NCBI RefSeq assembly: GCF_017916325.1
Contig: NC_090170.1
Coordinates: 490,001 to 554,000, forward strand
Direction: 5' to 3'
From: Leishmania martiniquensis
Lineage: Eukaryota > Euglenozoa > Kinetoplastea > Trypanosomatida > Trypanosomatidae
Length of the DNA stretch: 64,000 nucleotides
Part shown: positions 10,601 to 17,905 of the stretch, piece by piece
How the letters are laid out: each line of letters starts with the position of its first letter
Position numbering within the stretch: position 1 is the first letter of the stretch
The notes under the pieces: generated by a model
Told to the model about the DNA's origin: nothing
Databases searched by the model: none
The model's input: the letters and a program-made list of their open reading frames with translations, nothing else
Position numbers and translations under genes: made by a program

Positions 10601-12370
10601 CACACCCAGGCAGTTGCAACCTATGCGCCTGTGCGTCAATACGCAGTAAGGGTGCCCCCCCCGCCCCTGTCCCTTTACGTTGAGACGGCACTGTTTCTGC
10701 AAGTGCCGACCCTCCTCTGTGTGCGGCCTGTGCAGATGCGGCCTTCGCCTGTTTGTCGAAAGGGACTGCGCATATTCGAACCGGCCTTTCGCACTGAGGC
10801 CCCACCGGTGCCCTCACTCTCTTGTCGGAGATGCGCGGAGTGCGGCACGTGTCGCTCCATCTCTCTCTCAGTGTTTCACTTCTTTCATGCGACCTGCGCG
10901 GCCTCCCTCGCTACCTTCGCCGCTGTGTATCCTCTTCCCCGTGAAGGGCACGTGTGTGGATGGGTGTACGCGCACCTGTATGCGCAACGCGTGTACCACG
11001 ACGAAGTGGGGAAAAAGGCGGCAGCACCCGAGAGACGAGCATCAGAGGTCAATCCTGTGTATGTGTGTATGGCACGGGAGGGGACTTTCTTGGCTTTGGC
11101 CGTCTCCGCGCTGCCTTTTCGATGCCGCCCCCGTCAGTGTTTTTATCTTGGTCACATGGTGGGAGGAGGAGGGGAGGGGGGGCGAAGAGCTTGAATAGAT
11201 GGGCACCTGTAAAGTCGCACACACACACACACCAACAGGTGCGTATCGTCAGCTGCGCACCCTCACACCCCTTCCCCAGACTGGCACGGCATGTACTTAT
11301 CTTGTTGCTCTTCTCGGCCATGCCACGGAGTTCTTCGCAAAAAGATGTAGAGCCAAGCTACTTGAGATAGATATTTATACTGCAAGCGCAACTCGTCACC
11401 TAATGCGGAATGCGCCTTTCTTCCGCGTACCCCCTCTTGCCTTTTTTCCCGCTGCGTCTGGGGGCTGCCCCATTGGCCTCAGGCCTTACGTATCTGTGCG
11501 CTGACTGTCAGTTTGTCACCCTCACTCCCTTCTCGCAAGGCACGAAATAGAAAGGCCTCTTGCCCTGTAGCTCTGTCAGCAGCGGGGTTATCGCTACACT
11601 GTTGGCTAATAAGAGAGTACCGTGGACGGTCGAGGCAGCTGCAGGCCACTCCTCTCCGCGCACATTTTTTGTGAAGGCGCATACATCATGTGACATCATC
11701 CCTGATTCCCATTCTCTCTCTCTCCTCGAATAGATTTCTGGTACGCTACGGGGTGGGAAAGAGCTAGCTAGACGAAAACGATGAAGACCGCGTCTTCGCC
11801 CTACACCCCCTGAACACTCCGGATGTCTCTTGATTGGCTGTTCAACGGCTCTCCTCTGCTTTCCGCGCGTGCATCATGTTCTGTTCACTTCATCTTCTCC
11901 GACTCGATACTGCTCACCTACTCGATCCCACCCGCCTTTATTTTGCCTTGGCAGTCATTTCACTCGCTTCTTCGCCTGCAGTGCTGCTCTGCGCCTCACA
12001 AAGCCAAGTTGCTGCTTGGCACACGCGTACACCGGAGCGCCTTGGGACTAGCCTGTCGTACGCGTGTAGCATCTTTCCGTTTGGTTAGTGTGTGGGGGAG
12101 AGGGGAGGGGAGGCTGCGGTGTCGCTCGTTGCTGCTTCTCTTTTTCGTGGGTGTCTTTCGCCAGCTCACATTGCGTCCGTTTGCGTCCTCAGCTCTCACT
12201 CTACGTGTGGGTGAACAGAGGGGAAAGAGGAGAGCTGGCAGCTGGGAGACAACACAGCCGGTAGGATCGGTTGCCTGCATCTGAGCTGCGTCGTTCGCAT
12301 CCACCGCCGCTAATCGCCTCGTTCAACCCCGTTAGGTAGGGAAGGGATCAAAAGGCTGTTGGGAGGGAAA
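7651..12370 (+). other. Long 4.7 kb spacer without convincing genes
   Basis: This is far longer than most spacers in the window. It is a patchwork of C/T-rich runs, T runs (8108-8114, 8602-8610), G-rich and CA-rich microsatellites. Many overlapping open frames of 60-260 codons occur on both strands, but they consist of repeated Cys/Arg/Ser/His-Thr strings from the microsatellites and lack domain content. I see no protein gene, tRNA or rRNA. Confidence 0.6.
7804..7838 (+). repeat. AT then GT dinucleotide microsatellite
   Basis: An alternating AT run passes into TGTATATGTGTGTG. It sits about 150 bases downstream of the fumarate reductase stop codon, probably in the 3' untranslated region. Confidence 0.85.
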
Positions 12371-14266
12371 ATGCACGTGTCGTCTGGCGATTCTCTTCGC
12401 CGCCGCAATAGCAGCGCCAATGCTCGCCCCGCCTCTGCAACAGTTGCCGTTGGTCGCGGTAACGGACGTCGAGGGGGCAGCCATGCTGTTGGTCGCAATC
12501 ACCTCCTCTCGTCCTTCCCACCGCGTTGTGTTCTCGTCCTGGTGTGCCTTGGGCTTGCGCTGCTGATGTCGCTCGTGTGGGTTGCGCATCGCCGCAGCAC
12601 TGGAAGCGGAGGAAACCGGAGGTGGTGGTGGTCGTCGTCATCCGACGCCAACACCTTTTCCATGCTCTCCCCCACCCCTCAACTCACCTCCACCCCCACA
12701 ACCCATGGACGTGATGCACGTAAGATGCAGGCTGCATCCTCAGGTCTCTTCCCAGCCAATACATCAGTCCCTGCCCACATGTCTCACGCGGCCACTTCAC
12801 TCAGTCGTGTCATCATCGTTGGAGGCGGACTTGCAGGGCAGTCCGCAGCGATCGAGGCCGCCCGCGCAGGCGCCAAGGAGGTTGTCCTCCTTGAGAAAGA
12901 AGCGCGGCTGGGCGGCAACAGTGCCAAGGCCACCTCTGGCATCAACGGCTGGGGTACGGCAGTGCAGAAAGCCGCCGGTGTGCACGACAGCGGTGAGCTC
13001 TTTGAAGGGGACACGTTTGCCTCTGGCAAGGGCGGTAACTGTCAGCCAGAGTTGGTGCGGACGCTGTCCAAGCACAGCGCAGAGGCCATCGAGTGGCTCT
13101 CCTCGTTTGGCATCCCGCTGACTGTTATCACGCAGCTGGGTGGCGCGAGCCGCAAGCGCTGCCACCGCGCCCCAGACAAGCCGGACGGAACTCCGCTGCC
13201 GATCGGCCTCACCATTGTGCGAGCGCTGGAGAACTACATTCGCACGAACTTGTCCGACACCGTGCGCATCCAAACCAATGCGCGCCTCATCTCTCTGATA
13301 CACAGTAAGGTGGGTGACCGAGAGAAGGTGCAAGGCATCAAGTACGCCACGCAGGCTGGAAGTGGTGAGGAAGAGACTCACGAACTACACGCCCGCGCTG
13401 TCATTCTCGCCACCGGCGGCTTCTCGAACGATCACACGACCAACTCGCTGTTGCAGCAGTACGCGCCGCAGCTATCGTCCTTTCCCACCACTAACGGTGT
13501 GTGGGCCACAGGCGATGGCGTAAAGATAGCGCGTGAGCTGGGCGTGGCGTTGGTAGACATGGACAAGGTGCAGCTGCACCCGACCGGTCTGCTGGATCCG
13601 AAGGATCCGTCAAATCGCACCAAGTACCTCGGCCCCGAGGCGCTGCGTGGCTCCGGTGGCGTGTTGCTGAACAAGAACGGCGAGCGCTTCGTGAACGAGC
13701 TGGACCTGCGCTCGGTCGTGTCGCAGGCAATCATCGCGCAGAACAACGTCTACCCCGGCTCCGGAGGCAGTAAATTCGCGTACTGCGTGCTGAACGAGGC
13801 GGCTGCCGACGCGTTCGGTCGCAGCTCGTTGAACTTCTACTGGAAGAAGATGGGGCTCTTTTCTGAGGCCGCGGATGTCGCCGCCCTCGCGACTCTCATT
13901 GGATGTCCCGAAGACACACTGATGCACACGCTCGCCGAGTACGAGAAGACCTCCGCTGGCGAGCATCCGTGCCCCAAGACGGGGAAAAAAGTGTTCCCGA
14001 ACGTGCTTGGTCCCCAGGGACCCTTCTATGTCGCCCTCGTCACGCCATCGATCCACTACACCATGGGTGGCTGCCTCATCTCATCTGCGGCAGAAATCCT
14101 GAATGAGCAGAGGCACCCAGTACTCGGTCTCTACGGCGCTGGCGAAGTGACTGGCGGTGTCCACGGTGGTAATCGTCTCGGCGGCAACTCGCTGCTGGAG
14201 TGCGTCGTCTTCGGACGCATTGCCGGTCGTGAAGCTGCACATCTCCCCGGCCCAGAAGGCTCTTAG
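12371..14266 (+). CDS. Fumarate reductase paralogue with N-terminal membrane anchor
   Basis: The product is 631 residues. An Arg/Ser-rich N-terminus is followed by a hydrophobic helix at residues 53-72 (CVLVLVCLGLALLMSLVWVA), which fits a signal anchor or membrane targeting segment. The FAD-binding domain starts near residue 147 with VIIVGGGLAG and contains GGNSAKATSGIN, HRAPDKPDGTP and HYTMGG (His 562). It ends after GGNSLLECVVFGRIAG. It lacks both the ApbE domain and the b5-reductase module of the gene at 4207, so it resembles stand-alone fumarate reductases such as yeast Osm1 and needs a separate electron donor. The frame opens at a TTG at 12359, but the ATG at 12371 is the standard start. 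About 400 bp is identical to the upstream paralogue. Truncation of a longer ancestor is possible, but the end agrees with the stand-alone family. Confidence 0.92.
   Translation: MHVSSGDSLRRRNSSANARPASATVAVGRGNGRRGGSHAVGRNHLLSSFPPRCVLVLVCLGLALLMSLVWVAHRRSTGSGGNRRWWWSSSSDANTFSMLSPTPQLTSTPTTHGRDARKMQAASSGLFPANTSVPAHMSHAATSLSRVIIVGGGLAGQSAAIEAARAGAKEVVLLEKEARLGGNSAKATSGINGWGTAVQKAAGVHDSGELFEGDTFASGKGGNCQPELVRTLSKHSAEAIEWLSSFGIPLTVITQLGGASRKRCHRAPDKPDGTPLPIGLTIVRALENYIRTNLSDTVRIQTNARLISLIHSKVGDREKVQGIKYATQAGSGEEETHELHARAVILATGGFSNDHTTNSLLQQYAPQLSSFPTTNGVWATGDGVKIARELGVALVDMDKVQLHPTGLLDPKDPSNRTKYLGPEALRGSGGVLLNKNGERFVNELDLRSVVSQAIIAQNNVYPGSGGSKFAYCVLNEAAADAFGRSSLNFYWKKMGLFSEAADVAALATLIGCPEDTLMHTLAEYEKTSAGEHPCPKTGKKVFPNVLGPQGPFYVALVTPSIHYTMGGCLISSAAEILNEQRHPVLGLYGAGEVTGGVHGGNRLGGNSLLECVVFGRIAGREAAHLPGPEGS
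13396..13803 (+). repeat. 408 bp segment identical to 5961-6368 (gene conversion tract, copy 2)
   Basis: Copy 2 of the tract described at 5961. The offset between copies is 7435 bases and no gaps are needed. Confidence 0.95.
14009..14082 (+). repeat. 74 bp segment identical to 6577-6650
   Basis: Copy 2 of the shorter identity block. The offset here is 7432 bases, so a 3-base length difference separates the two blocks. Confidence 0.9.
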
Positions 14267-14449
14267 CCACGCCTTTCGACTCTCGCCACAGCATCCATCG
14301 CTTCCAGGCATCCTTTTGGTACACACGAAAGCAAGCAGCGTAGCCCTTCTTTCCTCTGAGCGTTCGCGTTTCCGTTCGTTTTTTTTACCTCGTTTCAGCC
14401 TCTGGGTCTTTCCTCCCCCCTGCCTTTGTCCACCCCGAACTGTCACCGG

Positions 14450-15250
14450 CCCTCGCTTCCCTACGAGGGACCCCGCCGGGCAGGTCGACAGAATTCCACA
14501 AAAACCTTGTGGCCCCGTGCCCCATCAACAGAGAAACGCTACCGCGAAAAAGGGCGCGCGCCGCCGCCCGCCCAGTCGCCGCGCCCCGCTAAAACACCCA
14601 CAGCGACCCGAAGGCCGACACGCAGGCGCGAGGCCCGCCCCTCCCCTCGAGACAAACCAGCCCCGTCAAGATCCCCCCGCTACCCTTTCAAACAAACCGC
14701 CCCCTGGTCGGGAATTAGCCCGGGGCCAAAACAATGGGCCTTTCCGCGCGGCGCATTGGCCGGAGGCGCTGGCCCCAAAGGCCCGCGACAGCACGCAAGC
14801 AACGCAGAGCAGACGGGCCGAGAAACAAAGCCGCCGCCTACGCAGACCGAAGCGCACCGGCAAAGCACAAATTCAGAAAACGAAGCGGGGACCCAAAAAA
14901 CCCTCTTTTCTCGAGCGTTCCATTGAAACATCCGATGGGGTTTTACGGTTGGTAAGCCCAACGCGCAAGCCCCCGCCCCAATATTTGATCGCAATGTCTT
15001 CCAACCAGATCCTTTTGGGGGCTGTTTCCCTAAAAGCTATGCGGAAAAGAAGCGTGCGGGGCAAGGGGGCTTTTTAAGCCGCAGCTAATTTTGTACCAGG
15101 GGCCCTTGTGAAGGCGTACCTTCGAGGAAGAAAAAAAGTCACACGGGTATCGCCCGACTGCGTTGTGGGAAAGACGAGAAATGCACTAGGAAGGAAAAGA
15201 AAGCGATGTGAACTGCTAACGCTGCTGCTTGCCGCGTGAGTTTGAACAGC
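14450..15250 (+). other. C-rich anomalous block, left side of the mobile-element region
   Basis: From about 14450 the sequence loses the usual C/T and CA/GT microsatellite texture and becomes rich in C and A on the + strand with few T-C runs. No coding frame with recognisable content is visible on either strand. It probably belongs to the decayed element or its insertion site. The left boundary is approximate. Confidence 0.5.
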
Positions 15251-15666
15251 GTTCACATTTTGGAGCAAATCTCACCGCGACTGCTAAGCTCAAAGGTTTC
15301 ATTTCTCCTGAAAGACCCCCGGCCAGGGCCAGACCTCGTTCCCCGTAGTCGCACTCGTTCATCGCGTAGGGTGCGTGCGTTCCGCGTTCTCTCTGCTGAG
15401 TGCGGCGTGCGCGTGCTGCGGAGAAGAACGGCCCCGCCACAGCTGTCTGTCACAACCCCCGCGGCCGCCCCTTCCTTTTGGACGCGCCGGTAGCCGCTGT
15501 CCTTGCTGCGGTAGAAACGCTGGCCGGGCGACCAAACAACGACAACAGGGGTGCCGGGGCCCCCCGCCGGCAAACCCAGAGGAAGGAGGGCTATTCCTCC
15601 CCCTCCCACGCGCCATGCCGAGAAAAGCATAAGCGGCGGGCCTCGCCCCCGCCAGCACAACGGGGA

Positions 15667-15876
15667 TCACATGCTTCTCAGAAACGACAAGGCCAGGCCG
15701 TCTTTGTGCCGCGCCACTCCCGTCGTGCCGCCGTCGTCGCCGAGACTGCGTGATAGCTCATCTGCGGGGTTGACCTGGCCGGCGATGTAAAAGAACACCA
15801 CCCGCACATACTCCGTAACGCGAAAGTCGGTCGTACACGCGAACACGGGGCTCAGGCAGTATCCTCTGCCGGTTAC
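15667..15876 (-). pseudogene. C-terminal remnant of a retroelement RNase H domain
   Basis: The - strand frame ending at a TGA (15667-15669) encodes VRVVFFYIAGQVNPADELSR followed by SLGDDGG. The pattern hydrophobic-x-Y/W-I-x-G-x-x-N-P-A-D-x-L-S-R is the hallmark of the last conserved block of RNase H in LTR and DIRS-type retroelements, where the Asp is a metal ligand. No upstream reverse transcriptase core is found; instead the protease ORF lies directly upstream in another frame. This points to an internal deletion. The last codon ATG overlaps the stop and a possible downstream GTG, as in compact elements. Confidence 0.6.
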
Positions 15877-15952
15877 GCCGTCTCCACCGCTTCGGCTGCC
15901 CGTGGGGGCGCCACCGTGTACACGCCGACCGTCGCCTCGCGCGGTTTCGCCG

Positions 15953-17092
15953 TCACCGCATAGTGGCCCTCATATGCTCCCTCGGCGCCGACGCCGTTCC
16001 TGTGAACCGCGCCCCGAGTTGGAACACCCAACCTCCTCTGAGGCACCTCGGCAGGCCAGCGTGCGCGACTCCCTGCACGATCAGGAAGTGCTTCGATGTG
16101 TCGGACAGCGCGGACTCGTCCAGCAGGCGGGCCTTCCCGTTGCGCGTCGGTTTTCCATACGGGTGCACAGAGAAGCCCATGCGCACCAGGGCGTCCGCCA
16201 CGTCGGCGGGTTTGCCGGCATCGAATCCGTACGCTCTGGCGCGCCCACACATCGCCTCCACGGAGAAGGACCGGTGTGCGCCGTCCGCGAAGTTCGCGAG
16301 CGCCGATGCCGTGAGCATGTAGCGCAGTTTGCGCCGCGCGGCGGCTGTGGCGGCTGCGTCGTGCGCCTCTATCAGCTTCTCGACACTCCACGCGTGGCCG
16401 CCCTCCAGCTCTGGCTCCTCCTGTCGAGGCGCCGTGGTGGATGGGGAGGCGGGTGATGGCCGCTGCTCCAGCTCCTTCCGCATGGCCGCCGTAAAGGTCT
16501 CGGCGGACATCCTCTCCTGCGTAGCGCGGGTGAGGAAGCGGCGCAGTCGGCCCGGCAGGGTGGAGGCATCGCCGATGGGGCAGGCGTAGTGGTGGGAGAA
16601 GAACGACGCCACCATGTACAGCCCACAGTCCTCACTGCCGCGAGCCTGTCTCGCGCAGTATCCGTTGTGGATAGCAAGGCGTGGCCACATCGCCTGCAGA
16701 CCCCGACGCAAGTCGCGTTGTACAGGGTCCGACGGGGCGGAATCAAAGACCGTCAGCGCGTAGGTGCGCTTACCCTCGGCCCGTGTCAGCACCCCCGCAA
16801 TCCAGTGGTGCCGGATAAAAAGGGGAAAGTAAAGGACCCCGTGCTTCCGCACCGAGTCCTGAATGCGCGCGATGTGCTGCTGAGTTAGGTTAGGCAACGT
16901 GTCGCACGGTAGTGCTTTCCCTGGTGGGAGGTAGCGCTGAAGAATCGCGTCCAGTTCCCTGTTGGACGTCTTCCCCGCGCGCAAGTCCCCACCCCACAGT
17001 TCCTCTGTGGAGGGCCGGCCCTTCTTCGGGACGCTGTCTTCGTCCCGGAAAGGCCTTCTCAGTTTCTTGTACTTGGGTCGGCCTTGTCCCAT
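15953..17092 (-). CDS. Ulp1/C48-type cysteine protease of a mobile element
   Basis: The ORF gives 379 residues from the ATG at 17090-17092; the frame is open upstream to a stop at about 17213. Residues 86-176 carry the full SUMO-protease-like order of catalytic residues: His 96 in RHHWIAGVL, Asp 117 in VFDSAP, Gln 149 in ARQARGS, and nucleophile Cys 156 in SEDCGLYMV. A preceding block, VLYFPLFI, matches the strand before the His in Ulp1 proteases. The C-terminal 200 residues are Arg/Ala-rich and not recognised. Near 15960-15990 the sense continuation appears to move to another frame (HYAVTAKPREATVGVYTVAP, ending at 15873), suggesting a frameshift. C48 domains are known as passengers of several transposon families. 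A role in element biology, such as polyprotein or SUMO processing, is inference. Confidence 0.72.
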   Translation of the reverse strand: MGQGRPKYKKLRRPFRDEDSVPKKGRPSTEELWGGDLRAGKTSNRELDAILQRYLPPGKALPCDTLPNLTQQHIARIQDSVRKHGVLYFPLFIRHHWIAGVLTRAEGKRTYALTVFDSAPSDPVQRDLRRGLQAMWPRLAIHNGYCARQARGSEDCGLYMVASFFSHHYACPIGDASTLPGRLRRFLTRATQERMSAETFTAAMRKELEQRPSPASPSTTAPRQEEPELEGGHAWSVEKLIEAHDAAATAAARRKLRYMLTASALANFADGAHRSFSVEAMCGRARAYGFDAGKPADVADALVRMGFSVHPYGKPTRNGKARLLDESALSDTSKHFLIVQGVAHAGLPRCLRGGWVFQLGARFTGTASAPREHMRATMR

Positions 17093-17220
17093 ACCGCGCT
17101 GGCCGGCTCGTTGGGTCCCACCCCACCGCCATGCCACATGATCTGCGGTGGCGGCTGGCGCGCCCCTCGGCTGCGGTACCCCCCGCTCTTCCGTGCGGGC
17201 TGCTGTGGCGGTTTACGTGG

Positions 17221-17866
17221 CTACCTCTGCCGCTTCGAGTGCTTGACGTACGCCTCCATCTGCTTCTGGAGCTGGTCCATCCGTTGCTCCAGCGCTGTGT
17301 AGTCGGCTGCCGCCATCTGCTGTCCGTCCGGACCGTAAATGGGTGCGTAGCCGCCTCCAACGATGCTCAACGCTCTCTCCGCTCTGAACAACTTCGCCTC
17401 CTCGCATGCCGTGTCCCCGGTCGCGTTCATCGCTGGCGCCTGGAGCAGCTGGTAATTGAGCGCGTTCAGTTCCCTTGTTGGGAACAGCGGGTATTGCAAC
17501 TGCATGACGGCTGCGCCATAGAGGTCGGCCCTATCGCTGTACAGGCTCTTCGCCAGAGTCCAGTTGTGGCAGATCATGAGCGCCGGCCCTGGGATATGCA
17601 GCAACAGGTGGATGAATGTCATGGCGTCACTGAGAGGGTCCTCCGAAAAGATGGTGTAGGCCGCCAGCGTCGTTTCTTGTGGGGTAAGCGATGGCGCGCG
17701 CGCACGGGCAATGAAGTCTTGTCGAAGCCGTTTCGCTGCCCCTTCCCGTCCCCCCTTCGAACCGCCCACCCCCAGCGTCTGCTCGGCCAGGCGGGCCTTG
17801 GCTTTCCACAAAAAGAGCCTTCACCCTGTCTCGAAGTATGGGGGTTCCGGGGGCGCCCTTCGCCAT
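17221..17866 (-). pseudogene. Gag-like small ORF with a frameshift at a T run
   Basis: The long frame (17811 to 17221) has no ATG near its start. A second frame supplies one: it begins at the ATG at 17864-17866 (MAKGAPGTPILRDRVKALF). Moving frame at the five-T run (about 17808-17812) joins the two and continues as LWKAKARLAEQTLG. The product would be about 215 residues: a basic start, a helical middle (TFIHLLLHIPGPALMICHNW) and a C-terminal heptad-like helix (LEQRMDQLQKQMEAYVKH). Position ahead of a protease ORF and a coiled-coil end suggest a structural, gag-like role, but I recognise no domain. The shift could be a mutation, a sequencing error in the homopolymer, or programmed -1 frameshifting. 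Confidence 0.45.
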
Positions 17867-17905
17867 CCTCGCTTGGTGGCCCCGCGTAGACACCCTGGCG
17901 GATTA

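Larger units (their letters stand above)
15216..17905 (-). mobile_element. Decayed retroelement on the antisense strand (TATE/VIPER/DIRS-like lineage suspected)
   Basis: Read on the - strand, the order is a small gag-like ORF with a C-terminal coiled coil, an ORF with a Ulp1/C48 protease signature, and the end of an RNase H domain typical of reverse-transcriptase elements. The pieces lie in different frames, and most of the expected reverse transcriptase is absent, so the copy looks truncated and mutated. It opposes the + strand transcription of all neighbouring genes. Kinetoplastid elements that carry RNase H include VIPER and, as I recall, TATE. I saw no tyrosine recombinase or long terminal repeat, so the family is not settled. 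Boundaries are approximate. Confidence 0.65.

Noticed and set aside
8027..11194. Open frames of 157-257 codons in the spacer between the fumarate reductases (for example 8027-8536 and 10421-11194).
   Set aside because: They begin at non-ATG codons or lie in microsatellite DNA, overlap open frames in other phases and strands, and show Cys/Arg/Thr-His strings instead of domains.
14157..15077. A 306-codon + strand open frame crossing from the fumarate reductase into the anomalous block.
   Set aside because: Its first part is the shifted frame of the fumarate reductase gene and the rest is basic low-complexity sequence. The absence of stops follows from the C-rich composition.
15902..17889. Open + strand frames of 72-325 codons opposite the protease ORF.
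   Set aside because: They are antisense shadows. The - strand frame carries recognisable catalytic motifs and these do not.
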